Source: Candidatus Saccharimonas sp.
GTDB lineage: Bacteria > Patescibacteriota > Saccharimonadia > Saccharimonadales > Saccharimonadaceae
Length of the DNA: 64,000 nt
NCBI GenBank assembly: GCA_022736555.1
Contig: DZCW01000001.1
Span: 189,474 to 253,473, forward strand
Direction of reading: 5' to 3'
Shown: one piece after another, positions 44,848 to 54,970 of the stretch
Position numbering within the stretch: position 1 is the first letter of the stretch
Layout of the letters: each line of letters starts with the position of its first letter
The notes under the pieces: generated by a model
Databases searched by the model: none
What the model was told of the DNA's origin: nothing
Seen by the model: the letters and a program-made list of their open reading frames with translations, nothing else
Translations under genes and position numbers: made by a program

Positions 44848-45327
44848 TTACACGCGAGCAAAATGTGCGAATGCACGGTTTGCTTCGGCCATCTTGTGGG
44901 TGTCTTCTTTTTTCTTGAAAGCACCACCGGTTTCGTTATAAGCATCAACTAGCTCGGATGCTAGGCATTGAGCGTATGATGTGCCTGTACGTTTCCTGGC
45001 AGCCTGAACCAACCAGCTAAACGCATAGTGTAATTGGCGATGACCTTGGATTGAAAAAGGAATTTGATAGTTAGCACCACCGACACGACGAGATTTAACT
45101 TCGAAGTTTGGTGAGATATTTTTCAAAGCTTTTTCGAATACTTCTAGTGGGTTTTCGTTGCCGATCTTTTTAGCAGCTATTTCTAGCGCTTCGTAGACAG
45201 CACGTTCAGCCAGAAGTTTTTTACCACTTAACATGGTTTTATTGATCAAACGTTGGACCAAAACACTCTGGTATTTACGGTCTGGGTTTATTTTACGTTG
45301 TAAACTAACGGTTACTTTGCGAGGCAT
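44848..45327 (-). CDS. rpsG: Ribosomal protein uS7
   Basis: 159 residues. VQRLINKTMLSGKKLLAERA, VGGANYQIPFSIQGHRQLHY and KREDTH-like KKEDTHKMAEANRAFAHF. One-base overlap with rpsL. Confidence 0.95.
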   Translation of the reverse strand: MPRKVTVSLQRKINPDRKYQSVLVQRLINKTMLSGKKLLAERAVYEALEIAAKKIGNENPLEVFEKALKNISPNFEVKSRRVGGANYQIPFSIQGHRQLHYAFSWLVQAARKRTGTSYAQCLASELVDAYNETGGAFKKKEDTHKMAEANRAFAHFARV

Positions 45328-45740
45328 TACTTGGTCTCCTTTTTAGTGCCGTACTTAGAACGACCCTTAGCACGTTTAGCAACGCCCTGAAGATCAAGCG
45401 CACCACGAACGATATGATAACGTACACCTGGGAGATCCGGCACACGACCGCCACGAACTAGCACTACAGCGTGTTCTTGTAGGTTGTGGCCTTCACCGCC
45501 GATATAAGCCCAAACTTCTTGTTGGTTAGTTAGACGAACACGAGCTACTTTACGTAGAGCCGAGTTAGGTTTTTTAGGTGTTTTGGTGGTAACCCTAATA
45601 CATACACCACGTTTAAGCGGGCTGTTTTGTTCATAATAATGGGTTTTTAGTGCGTTATAAATTTTGCCGAGCGCAGGAGATTTAGACTTTTTGTCTGCAA
45701 TCTTGCGGGGCTTTCGCACCAATTGGTTGATTGTTGGCAT
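45327..45740 (-). CDS. rpsL: Ribosomal protein uS12
   Basis: 137 residues. [20 protein letters not shown] and [20 protein letters not shown] are invariant decoding-centre blocks; the streptomycin-site lysine context PKKPNSA is wild type. Confidence 0.97.
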   Translation of the reverse strand: MPTINQLVRKPRKIADKKSKSPALGKIYNALKTHYYEQNSPLKRGVCIRVTTKTPKKPNSALRKVARVRLTNQQEVWAYIGGEGHNLQEHAVVLVRGGRVPDLPGVRYHIVRGALDLQGVAKRAKGRSKYGTKKETK

Positions 45741-45774
45741 TAATACTCCTTAAGAGAAATTATTTATCATTTGG

Positions 45775-45831
45775 ACACAGCGTGCCCGATTATAATTTAC
45801 AGATTAAACTCAGCATGTTCTCTCTGTGTCG
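45775..45831 (-). promoter_or_regulatory. rpsL leader inverted repeat
   Basis: GACACAG / CTGTGTC arms with an inner CGTGC/GCATG partial pairing, between the promoter and rpsL. Possible autoregulatory structure. Confidence 0.4.
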
Positions 45832-45902
45832 TACTTATCAGCGGTAACAGGTCTGTACACATTCAATAACCCGTCAACCCGATAAGAGTAAACTCGAGTG
45901 TG

Positions 45903-45931
45903 ATTATATCAAAATATTGGACATAAGGCAA
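45903..45931 (-). promoter_or_regulatory. Promoter of rpsL-rpsG-fusA
   Basis: TTGCCT, 17 bp, TATAAT on the minus strand, about 160 bases before the S12 ATG. Confidence 0.6.
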
Positions 45932-45959
45932 TGATGTTATTATACGGCTACCTCTTAAA

Positions 45960-45988
45960 TTGACAATTAGGCATATTTATGGTAATAT
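45960..45988 (+). promoter_or_regulatory. Promoter of orphan unit C
   Basis: TTGACA, 17 bp, TAATAT, diverging from the rpsL promoter. Confidence 0.65.
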
Positions 45989-46032
45989 TAGATTATAGGT
46001 TATTGCTGCTCACGGGCGATAATAACGCATCA

Positions 46033-46702
46033 TTAACAAGTTGGATTATTACAGTGCATGTTTTTTGATATCTTATATCCCCTTTTTAGTAGGAGCAGCT
46101 CTATGGTTAATCTCGTCGAAGGTTATCCGCAGAGCTGCTCCTAAACCAGGAGCGCTAAACTTTTGGCAATAATTTTTCTAAGGAGAGGATATTAATGAAT
46201 TCAAAAAAGTATCAAAGTAAAATTATCGAGCAACTGAGGATGAGCGACAAGTCAATATTGATGATCGCAAGATAATCGATAACCTCAAGAAAAAACTTTA
46301 TTTTTGGCAACTAACTGCTCAGAATAAGTCAATCAACCTCGAAACATTCTGCGAACGAACAAGTGGTTTATATGAATCGGATATGATTTGTCTAATCAAT
46401 ACAATTCTCGTTATAACAAAGGATTCGGTACTAGATGACGATAGAGTTAATAGCATAATTTTTAGAACTATGAGTCAGTACAATATACATTTCTTTATCG
46501 AGATAAACCACCTTAGCGCGCTGCGTTTAGCTCTGATGAGTGCAATCGACGACTTTACGGGTTGGTCGATGGTTCTTTCTAGCGAACACGTTAGCTAATA
46601 ACAGCAATACTTATCGCCTACTTGAATAAAATCAAGTAGGCCAATAGATCCTTGTTTGGCAAAACCCGGACAACGTGCACTTTTGTAATAATCTAATTTG
46701 AT
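46033..46702 (+). mobile_element. Orphan unit C bounded by inverted GATTATTACA/GTGCAC motifs
   Basis: The left end 46033-46061 carries GGATTATTACAGTGCATGT. The right end 46673-46702 carries the inverse, ACGTGCAC-TTTTG-TAATAATC then TAATTTGAT. Inside are a 50-base hairpin GGAGCAGCTCT ... AGAGCTGCTCC (46092-46141), the small gene at 46195, and a CCTACTTGA/TCAAGTAGG hairpin. The same layout occurs at 54971-55692. No transposase. Mobility is inferred. Confidence 0.5.
46195..46598 (+). pseudogene. Orphan small gene of unit C, frame broken
   Basis: AGGAGAGG then ATG 46195 gives MNSKKYQSKIIEQ..., which stops at 46275. A second frame (one base back) is open from 46220 to 46598 (DDRKIIDNLKKKLYFWQLTA...). 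A single indel between 46220 and 46275 would join them into about 134 residues. The chain is helical and has no known motif. A frameshift by slippage at A-AAA-AAG (46203-46209) does not work, because that frame meets TAA at once. Confidence 0.5.
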
Positions 46703-46737
46703 AAAAAACTCCCCTATTTCTAGAGGAGTTTTTTTAT
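46703..46737. terminator. Bidirectional terminator between unit C and rpoC
   Basis: AAAAAACTCC ... GGAGTTTTTTT, usable by both converging genes. Confidence 0.8.
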
Positions 46738-46752
46738 TTATGAATTAGCTAT

Positions 46753-49700
46753 TTAGATAGCTAACCCAATATTTTCGACAGCTGCAATTTCCATTGCTTC
46801 GTCGCGATCTAATTCTTCGTTATCCTTGGCGCCAGTTCCGACTGGGATCTTGCGGCCGATAATTACGTTTTCTTTTAGACCATGTAGGCGATCGATACGT
46901 CCACTAATAGCGGCGTTGATCAATACGCGAGTTGTATCCTGGAATGAAGCTGCTGATAGGAAGCTGTCAGACCAGATAGAAACCTTGGTAATACCTAGTA
47001 ATAACTGAGTATAGCCAACCAACTCTTTACCTGCAGCAGCCAGTTCGGCGTTAGCCTCTACAACTGATGCCTTGGACACGATGTCACCCATAACAAAGAT
47101 ACTATCACCTGGATCCTCGATTTGAACGCGGCTAAACATTTGGCGAACAATGATCTCGAGATGCTTGTCGGCAACGTCTTGACCCTGAGCAGCGTAAATA
47201 CGTAGAACTTCGTTGATTATATAGCGCTGAGTGGCTTCGGTGCCTTTGAGGCGCATTAAATCATGTAGATTTAACGAACCAGTCGTTAGACGATCACCAG
47301 CCTCGACAGTATCACCTGCCGAAACAACTACCTGAGCAATACCAGGGATTTCGTGACGAACTGGAGAGCTAGCATTTGCAGCTAGGACTAGGGTGTCGCC
47401 AGCAACTTCGATAACACCGTCAAATGGTGCAGTTAGCGGCTTTGATTCGCTCTCACCTGTTGCTATAACATCACCAACCTTGATATTACTGCCAGATTTA
47501 ACAACAGCAGTGCGGCCATCAAGCGCAATTCGCTCGACATGACCAGCTTCTGGAGTGATCTGAACAATATATTTCTTACCATCTTCCCAGACATCGACTA
47601 GACCGGCGGTTTCAGTAATATGAGCTTGACCTTTTGGAGTACGAGCCTCAAACAACTCTTCGACACGAGGCAAACCTTGGGTAATATCACCACCGGCTTC
47701 ACCACCCTTATGGAAGGTCTTGAGTGTTAACTGAGTACCAGGTTCACCAACTGACTGAGCAGCAATTACACCTACAGGCTGAGCGGCATCAACCAAACGG
47801 CTGGTTGCCATATCAATACCGTAGCTCTTACGAGGAATACCACGTAGGTTCTTGGTTGATAGAACTGATTGGATCTTGACACTCTGGATGAGTGGATCAG
47901 CCTCGATAGCATTAGCGACGTCGCGAGTAATTAATTGATCGTTATCAATGAAGCCAGAAACCGCTTCGGCAGTAAAGCGACCAACTAACCTGTTAGCAAA
48001 GCTAATCATAGTTAGTTCTGACTCTTTACGCATAATCGAGAAGCCATCATCACTGTTTTCGGTATCTTCGACTGTAAATACATCCTGAGACACATCAACT
48101 AGACGACGAGTCAAGTAACCAGCATCAGCGGTCTTAAGAGCGGTATCAATCAAACCTTTACGTGCACCACGAGTGGCGACGAACTGTTCTAGTGAACTTA
48201 AACCGTCTTTATAGTTAGAACGAATTGCAAGCTCGATTTCGCGGTTATTAGAATCCACCACGATACCGATCATAGCGCTAGCCCACTTGACGTTACTGAT
48301 ATCACCACGAGCACCCGAGCTAACCATGACACTAACGCTAGTATCCATCTGTTTTAGCTTGTCCTGAAGGAAATCAGCGATCTTGCGGTCAACTGCACGC
48401 CATGCGCTAATAGTTAGATTGTAACGTTCATCGTCAGTGATTAAACCTTGATCGTATTGCTCTGAGATAAGAGCGGTCTTGGCATCACCTTCGGCGACGA
48501 ATTCACTAATTTCACTAAATTGAACATAGTCATCTTTACCAGTTGATACGGCAGCGATAGTAGCAAAGCGGAAAGCTAAGCCCTTCATACGGTCAGCAGT
48601 TTGAGCTGTTACTTGAGCACCATAATCATTAAAGATTTTGGCAAGAACACGCTTTAGCTGTTTTTTGTTCTGAACCGAGTTATCAAATGGGAAATCAGCA
48701 GGTAGAATATCGTTAAAAAACACACGACCCAGGGTAGTATTACGAATTTCACCCTTAAAGAACAACCTGATTGGGCTTTGTAGTTTCAATTTGCCGTTAT
48801 CGTAGGCTATTTCAGCTTCGTAAGCCGAACTATAAGCTTTAACAACAGCAGTCTGAGCACTTGGTTTTTCGTACGTTAGGTAATAGTTACCTAGAACTAC
48901 GTCCTGACCAATACTTAGGACTGGCGCACCATCAGCTGGCTTTAGCAAGTTGTTAGTTGCACTCATAAGTTCACGAGCTTCTTTTTGAGCAGCATCGGAA
49001 AGTGGTAAGTGAACTGCCATCTGGTCACCATCGTAATCGGCGTTGAAGCCGTTAGCGACTAGTGGATGTAACTGAATAGCCTTGCCCTCAACCAAAACTG
49101 GTTGGAAAGCCTGGATAGACAAACGGTGAAGTGACGGAGCACGGTTAAGTAATACATACTTACCTTCGATTACGGCATCTAGTGCATCCCATACTAGAGC
49201 ATCACCAGATTCGATTAAACGCGTACCTGAACGAATATTATAGGCATGCTCGTTACGAATTAACCAGCTAATAATAAATGGTTTGAAAAGTTCCAAGGCC
49301 ATTTGCTTTGGCAGACCACATTCGCTGATCTTTAGTTTTGGACCGACAACGATAACTGAACGACCTGAATAGTCGACACGTTTACCGAGTAAGTTCTGAC
49401 GGAAACGACCTTGTTTACCTTTTAGCATGTCACTAATTGATTTCAGGCGACGACGACCACCGGTAGCATTAACTGCACGGTTGCCTTTGGCAGCACTGTT
49501 ATCAACTAGAGCATCGACTGCTTCCTGTAGCATGCGCATTTCATTGCGACGAATAACTTCAGGAGCATTAAGGCTAAGTAGCTTTTTCAAGCGGTTATTA
49601 CGGTTAATAACACGACGATACAGATCATTTAGATCACTGGTTGCAAAACGACCACCAGTTAGCTGCACCATAGGACGTAGATCCGGAGGAATAACTGGTA

Positions 49701-50592
49701 GAACAGTTAATACTAGGCTACTAGGCTGGATGCCAGCAGTTGACATACCTTCGAGCATTTTTAGACGCTTTAGTAGTTTTTTCTCGCGTTGGCCTTTGGC
49801 GCCAGCGACTTCTTCGACTAATTTTGCAATTAATTCAGGTAATTTGATTTCATCTAGTAGGGTCTTAAGAGCTGCACCACCCATACCGACTTCGACTAAA
49901 TCCTTGTATTCTTCGTTCAAATTACGATAATCAACTTCACTTATCAAAGCACTTTTAACTAGGCTCTCTAATTGAGATTTCTTAGCTAAATATTCTTCGT
50001 TAAGTTCTTCGATTTCGCGTGATTGTTCGGTTGCTAGGACTTTAACATCGGCGTTTTCGACACCAGCTTCGCGTTCGTAGCGTATTTTGATAGCGATACG
50101 ACCAGCAGCGGTTTCTGCCTCTAGGTCAGCTAGGTATTGATCGCGTTTTTCAGTTTCAACCGACAGAACGATATAAGTAGCAAAATAAGCAATACGTTCC
50201 AAATTACGGACCGTAATATCTAGTAGCAAACTCATAGCGCTAGGTGTACCACGCATAAACCAAATATGCGCAATTGGTGTAGCCAAGGTAATATGAGCCA
50301 TACGTTCACGTCGTACGATCGATTTAGTGATTAATTCACCATTCTTATCAACCGCAGCTTCGCGTGATCTAACACCTTTTAATTTATTATCATGTGGATT
50401 GACGTCTTTGACTGGTCCAAAGATACGTTCACAGAACAAACCATCGCGTTCTGGTTTTTGAGTACGATAATTGATAGTTTCAGGTTTAGTAACCTCACCA
50501 TTACTCCAGCGCAAAATATCTTCGGGGCTAGCGACCGTCAGACGAATCGCGTTAAAATCAGTAATCCCGTTATTGGCAATTATTCGCGACAT
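46753..50592 (-). CDS. rpoC: RNA polymerase beta' subunit, both zinc sites lost
   Basis: 1279 residues. The catalytic loop NADYDGD (Tyr for Phe) and VGVIAAQSVGEPGTQLTLKT are intact. After FCERIFGPVKD the four-cysteine zipper zinc loop is replaced by a Cys-free stretch (VNPHDNKLKGVRSREAAVDK); the second site before the YG box is also Cys-free (SVLSTKNLRGIPRKSYG). One base after rpoB. Confidence 0.97.
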   Translation of the reverse strand: MSRIIANNGITDFNAIRLTVASPEDILRWSNGEVTKPETINYRTQKPERDGLFCERIFGPVKDVNPHDNKLKGVRSREAAVDKNGELITKSIVRRERMAHITLATPIAHIWFMRGTPSAMSLLLDITVRNLERIAYFATYIVLSVETEKRDQYLADLEAETAAGRIAIKIRYEREAGVENADVKVLATEQSREIEELNEEYLAKKSQLESLVKSALISEVDYRNLNEEYKDLVEVGMGGAALKTLLDEIKLPELIAKLVEEVAGAKGQREKKLLKRLKMLEGMSTAGIQPSSLVLTVLPVIPPDLRPMVQLTGGRFATSDLNDLYRRVINRNNRLKKLLSLNAPEVIRRNEMRMLQEAVDALVDNSAAKGNRAVNATGGRRRLKSISDMLKGKQGRFRQNLLGKRVDYSGRSVIVVGPKLKISECGLPKQMALELFKPFIISWLIRNEHAYNIRSGTRLIESGDALVWDALDAVIEGKYVLLNRAPSLHRLSIQAFQPVLVEGKAIQLHPLVANGFNADYDGDQMAVHLPLSDAAQKEARELMSATNNLLKPADGAPVLSIGQDVVLGNYYLTYEKPSAQTAVVKAYSSAYEAEIAYDNGKLKLQSPIRLFFKGEIRNTTLGRVFFNDILPADFPFDNSVQNKKQLKRVLAKIFNDYGAQVTAQTADRMKGLAFRFATIAAVSTGKDDYVQFSEISEFVAEGDAKTALISEQYDQGLITDDERYNLTISAWRAVDRKIADFLQDKLKQMDTSVSVMVSSGARGDISNVKWASAMIGIVVDSNNREIELAIRSNYKDGLSSLEQFVATRGARKGLIDTALKTADAGYLTRRLVDVSQDVFTVEDTENSDDGFSIMRKESELTMISFANRLVGRFTAEAVSGFIDNDQLITRDVANAIEADPLIQSVKIQSVLSTKNLRGIPRKSYGIDMATSRLVDAAQPVGVIAAQSVGEPGTQLTLKTFHKGGEAGGDITQGLPRVEELFEARTPKGQAHITETAGLVDVWEDGKKYIVQITPEAGHVERIALDGRTAVVKSGSNIKVGDVIATGESESKPLTAPFDGVIEVAGDTLVLAANASSPVRHEIPGIAQVVVSAGDTVEAGDRLTTGSLNLHDLMRLKGTEATQRYIINEVLRIYAAQGQDVADKHLEIIVRQMFSRVQIEDPGDSIFVMGDIVSKASVVEANAELAAAGKELVGYTQLLLGITKVSIWSDSFLSAASFQDTTRVLINAAISGRIDRLHGLKENVIIGRKIPVGTGAKDNEELDRDEAMEIAAVENIGLAI

Positions 50593-50593
50593 A

Positions 50594-53500
50594 TTACGCC
50601 TCCTCCTTAATATCTGCTTCTATTTCATCAATGTTAACCATTTCCATCTCGTCTTCGTCTAGTTCATCGGCAGCTTGAGGGGCAATCTCTTCGATTTCCT
50701 CTTCATCACCAATGCGGCCACTAATAACTTGACCGGCATCAGCAATTACATCTTCGGCTTCGTCTAATAGGTCGACACGTAGACCTAAACCTTGAAGTTC
50801 CTTGACTAGAACGTTAAATGATTCAGGAAGTTTTGGACCAACGATCGCTTCATTCTTGATGATCGATTCGTAAGCCTTGGCACGGCCATAAACATCATCT
50901 GATTTGATAGTTAGCATTTCTTGCAAGGTTGCGGCAGCGCCGTAAGCCTCTAATGCCCACACTTCCATCTCTCCGAAACGCTGACCACCGTTTTGAGCTT
51001 TACCGCCCAATGGTTGTTGTGTGACTAGAGTGTATGGACCGGTTGAACGAGCATGGATCTTGTCACTTACCATGTGGTGCAACTTGATCATATGCATAAC
51101 ACCGACAGTAGTACGTTCTTCAAAGGCAGCACCGTCGCGACCATCAAATAATTGGAATTTACCATCGCTGTTGAATCCAGCTTTTTCTAATTGTTCAGCG
51201 ATAACATCGTTTGGAACACCGTTGAATGGAGGTGTAGCAACTTTGTAACCAAGCGCACGAGCAGCCATACCAAGGTGAGTTTCAAACAACTGACCAATAT
51301 TCATACGTGATGGCACACCGAGTGGGTTCAATACAACGTCAACTGGTGTTCCGTCTTCCATATATGGCATGTCTTCGATAGGTAGAATCTTGGCAACGAC
51401 ACCTTTGTTTCCGTGACGTCCAGCTAACTTATCACCAACGCTGATTTTACGAAGTTGAGCAACAAAAATCTGAACTTGCATTAGTACGCCAGCTTTTAAT
51501 TCGTGGCCGTTTTCACGGCTAAAGATTTTAACACCGACAACTTTACCGCCACCAGCACTGTTCATGCGTAGTGAAGTATCGCGAACATCCTTGGCTTTTT
51601 CACCAAAGATTGCACGTAGTAAGCGTTCTTCGCTCGATAGTTCTTGTTCACCTTTTGGTGTAATTTTACCAACCAAAACGTCACCGGCACGTAATTCTGA
51701 ACCGATCTGAACAACACCGCTTTCATCCAAATGGCGTAGTGATTCTTCACTAACGTTAGGGATATCGCGAGTTACAATTTCATTACCAAGTTTAGTTTCA
51801 CGAACTTCAACTGTGTAATCCTTGATATTAATACTGGTTAGAGTATCAGCCTGAACAACACGACTCGACAAGATAATAGCATCATCCATGTTATAACCAC
51901 CCCATGGCATAAACGCGACCAACATGTCTTTACCGAGAGCTAATTCACCATCAGCAATCGAAGCACCTTCGATTAGAATGTCGCCTTTTTTGACAGTCTG
52001 ACCGCGAGCAACGCGGACTTTTTGGTTGATTGAACGATCATCATTGCTCTTGGCAAAGTGAATTGGTTCGTATTTCTTAACACCATCGGCGTATTTAACC
52101 TGGATTTCATCGGCATCAGCCCGAATAACTTCACCATCACCCTCGGCAACTACTAATTGACTAGTATTTAACGCAATTTGCGCTTCGATACCAGTTCCAA
52201 CAGTTGGAGATTCAGGGGTTAGCAGTGGAACAGCTTGCTTTTGCATGGCTGAACCTGTCAAAGCGCGGTCAACGCGGTCTTTCTCGATGAATGGAATTAA
52301 AGCAGCTGATGAACCCAATATTTGTTTATGGGCGGCATCAACATAAGTGACTTCACTAGCATCGACTTGTTCTGGCAGAATACCGTTTCGAGCGCTAACA
52401 CGTTCATCAATAAATGAACCGTCGGCATTCAATTTAACACTGGCATCGGCAATAACTTCGACAATTTCCTGAGCAGCATCTAGGTAAACTAATTTTTTAG
52501 TTACTTTACCGTCAACGACCTTTAGATATGGAGTTTCGATAAATCCGTACTCATTAATCCTGGCATAAGATGCTAGGTTTAGAACCAATCCGATGTTGGC
52601 ACCTTCTGGAGTTTCAACAACACAGATACGCCCGTAATGAGTTGGGTGAGCATCACGTACGTCAAATCCAGCACGTTCGCGGCTTAGACCGCCTGGTCCC
52701 ATCGAGCTTAGACGACGTTTATGTGATAGTTCAGATAGTGGGTTGGTTTCGTCCATCAACTGTGAAAGTTGTGAACTAGCAAAGAATTCACGAACAGCCG
52801 CAACGATCGGACGAGCGTTGATTAACTGGCTAGGGGTGACATTCTCTAGGTCGCTCATGCTCATACGGTCCATGGCGTTACGTTGCATACGCAACATACC
52901 AACACGGAATTGACGAGCAACTAATTCGCCAACCAATTTAACACGACGGTTCGACAAAGCATCAATATCATCTTCGCGTTCCTGAGTGTTATTCAAGCGA
53001 ATAACTTCACGGATGATAGCAATTAAATCAGTTAGTTGGAAAACGCGGTTTTCGGCAGTATTAGGAACAGTTAAACCTAATCTTTGATTTAATTTATAAC
53101 GACCAACTCGGCTGTAATCAAAACGCTTGAAATCAAAGAACATACGTTCGATCATAGTGCGCGCATTATCAACGGTTGCTAGATCACCTGGGCGAAGTCT
53201 TCGATAGACCTCGATTAAGGCTTCATTTGAACCGCGGGCTGAATCTTTTTCCAGTGTGGCATCAACATATTTAACTTCACCAGTGTCTATATCGGCGAAT
53301 AGACTCTTGATTTCAGAGGTTTTACTGTAACCTAGGGCACGTAATAGTGTCGTTACTGGTATTTTACGACGACGATCGATTTTGACATAAATAGCACCAT
53401 TAGAGGCTGTTTCTATTTCTAACCAAGCACCACGGCCTGGAATTACCTTGGCGCCGTAGAAATTACGAACGCCGCTCTTGTCGACAGTAAAGAAAACACC

Positions 53501-53920
53501 GGCGCTGCGGATTAGCTGTGAAACGATAACACGCTCGGTACCATTGATAACAAAAGTACCACGATCAGTCATCCAAGGATAATCACCTAGGTAGATTTCT
53601 TGTTCTTTGACTTCACCGGTTACTTTGTTGGTTAGCTCAACGTTAACATGCAAAGGAGCTTCGAATGTTAAGTTATTTTCTTTGGCTTCGCGTTCACTGT
53701 TTTTTGGATCCTGGAACGAGTATTCCTTGAACCGCAGTGATAATTTCTGACCAGTGTAATCATCGATTGGGTTTAGCTCGGAAAAAATCTCGCTAAGGCC
53801 GGTTTCGACGAAATCACGCCAACTATCTTTTTGGTGTGCAATTAGATTTGGTAAAGGTAACGTCGCATCGCCTTCGGTGAAAAAGACGCGCTTAGTGCTG
53901 TCAAACTTGGCTTTTGCCAT
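50594..53920 (-). CDS. rpoB: RNA polymerase beta subunit
   Basis: Start placed at ATG 53920 (MAKAKFDSTKRVFFTEGDAT), 1108 residues; the upstream 38 codons of the open frame are leader RNA. The rifampicin region SQLSQLMDETNPLSELSHKR then RLSS is wild type. DDAIILSSR, GDKLAGRHGNKGV and the C-terminal clamp block GGQRFGEMEVWALEAYGA are present. L10/L12, its common neighbours, are not here. Confidence 0.97.
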   Translation of the reverse strand: MAKAKFDSTKRVFFTEGDATLPLPNLIAHQKDSWRDFVETGLSEIFSELNPIDDYTGQKLSLRFKEYSFQDPKNSEREAKENNLTFEAPLHVNVELTNKVTGEVKEQEIYLGDYPWMTDRGTFVINGTERVIVSQLIRSAGVFFTVDKSGVRNFYGAKVIPGRGAWLEIETASNGAIYVKIDRRRKIPVTTLLRALGYSKTSEIKSLFADIDTGEVKYVDATLEKDSARGSNEALIEVYRRLRPGDLATVDNARTMIERMFFDFKRFDYSRVGRYKLNQRLGLTVPNTAENRVFQLTDLIAIIREVIRLNNTQEREDDIDALSNRRVKLVGELVARQFRVGMLRMQRNAMDRMSMSDLENVTPSQLINARPIVAAVREFFASSQLSQLMDETNPLSELSHKRRLSSMGPGGLSRERAGFDVRDAHPTHYGRICVVETPEGANIGLVLNLASYARINEYGFIETPYLKVVDGKVTKKLVYLDAAQEIVEVIADASVKLNADGSFIDERVSARNGILPEQVDASEVTYVDAAHKQILGSSAALIPFIEKDRVDRALTGSAMQKQAVPLLTPESPTVGTGIEAQIALNTSQLVVAEGDGEVIRADADEIQVKYADGVKKYEPIHFAKSNDDRSINQKVRVARGQTVKKGDILIEGASIADGELALGKDMLVAFMPWGGYNMDDAIILSSRVVQADTLTSINIKDYTVEVRETKLGNEIVTRDIPNVSEESLRHLDESGVVQIGSELRAGDVLVGKITPKGEQELSSEERLLRAIFGEKAKDVRDTSLRMNSAGGGKVVGVKIFSRENGHELKAGVLMQVQIFVAQLRKISVGDKLAGRHGNKGVVAKILPIEDMPYMEDGTPVDVVLNPLGVPSRMNIGQLFETHLGMAARALGYKVATPPFNGVPNDVIAEQLEKAGFNSDGKFQLFDGRDGAAFEERTTVGVMHMIKLHHMVSDKIHARSTGPYTLVTQQPLGGKAQNGGQRFGEMEVWALEAYGAAATLQEMLTIKSDDVYGRAKAYESIIKNEAIVGPKLPESFNVLVKELQGLGLRVDLLDEAEDVIADAGQVISGRIGDEEEIEEIAPQAADELDEDEMEMVNIDEIEADIKEEA

Positions 53921-54067
53921 AATATGATGCTGCTCCTCGCAATAAATTGTTTTAGTTAATAGGGGTTCTTTGGCGCCGAAGATTCCCTTAACCGCGGTCA
54001 GTTTTTGTATTATGCCACTAATACAAAAAGACATAGATAACCACAGCTACACTACTTCTTAATAGAC

Positions 54068-54095
54068 ATTATGCGCCTATTTTAACAATAGTCAA
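54068..54095 (-). promoter_or_regulatory. Promoter of rpoBC
   Basis: TTGACT, 16 bp, CATAAT, 148 bases before the chosen rpoB start. Confidence 0.6.
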
Positions 54096-54225
54096 TATTA
54101 TATATGAATTTTATATTATATATTTAAAAAAGAGCCGCCCAACAGAAATAAATACAGTTAAAATATCCATGCTATTATATTTATAGTTAGTTAACCTTAC
54201 GAAATCGTTAAATTAAAGGAGGATT

Positions 54226-54816
54226 ATGAACAACTACGAGTTACCAGAATTACCTTACGAATATAATGATCTTGTGCCATTTATTACCAAGGAACAATTA
54301 GAAATTCATCATCAGAAACATCATCAATCATACGTCAATAACGCCAATAGCATACTTACTAAGGTAGACGAAGCCAGAGAAAATAACACCGAACTAGACC
54401 AAAAAGCTATCGCAAAAGAATTATCTTTTAATATTAGTGGCCATATTCTGCACAGTTTATTTTGGCTAAACATGAAAAAACCACAAGAGAATAATTTACC
54501 AAATAACAACATACTAGGATTGATCAATAAAAACTTTAGTAACTTTGAACGTTTTAAAAAAGAGTTTAGCAATACCGCCTTATCAGTTGAAGGTTCTGGT
54601 TGGTCGGCGTTGGCATATGACAATATTGCCGATAGACTAATTATCATTCAAATAGAGAAACATAACGTTAATCTAGTGCCAAAATTAAATCTAATTTTAG
54701 TTTTGGACGTTTGGGAACATGCGTACTACTTAGACTATAAAAACGACCGTGCAAAATATATTGAAAACTTTTGGAGCGCTATAGATTGGAACGAAGTTAA
54801 TACCAGAATCCAATAA
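54226..54816 (+). CDS. Superoxide dismutase, Fe/Mn family
   Basis: 196 residues. LPELPYEYNDL, first ligand region IHHQKHHQSYVNNAN, second ligand SGHILHSLFWLNM, and DVWEHAYYLDYKNDRAKYIE with the Asp and His ligands. AAAGGAGG precedes the ATG. No export signal, so it detoxifies cytoplasmic superoxide. Fe or Mn cannot be assigned safely. Confidence 0.93.
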   Translation: MNNYELPELPYEYNDLVPFITKEQLEIHHQKHHQSYVNNANSILTKVDEARENNTELDQKAIAKELSFNISGHILHSLFWLNMKKPQENNLPNNNILGLINKNFSNFERFKKEFSNTALSVEGSGWSALAYDNIADRLIIIQIEKHNVNLVPKLNLILVLDVWEHAYYLDYKNDRAKYIENFWSAIDWNEVNTRIQ

Positions 54817-54892
54817 AATCTAGTGTAAGTATCTTCATATTTAAATAAATTCGCGCTAGCTAAGAGATCACTAGGTTATTCGGTCGATATTG

Positions 54893-54921
54893 CGAATTAT
54901 TGACTTTCTTACTAGTTTATG
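54893..54921 (+). promoter_or_regulatory. Promoter of orphan unit D
   Basis: TTGACT, 17 bp, TAAAAT (coordinates to within a base), about 50 bases before the left inverted motif. Confidence 0.6.
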
Positions 54922-54970
54922 ATAAAATAACACCTATCAATCACCTATAATTTTAGCAGTGATCGAGGAT

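Noticed and set aside
46203..46209. Programmed -1 frameshift at A-AAA-AAG in unit C
   Set aside because: The -1 frame reaches TAA within a few codons, so slippage here cannot join the two frames.
49427..49930. Long plus-strand ORF inside rpoC
   Set aside because: Antisense shadow with Arg/Ser-rich low-complexity translation; no start signal.
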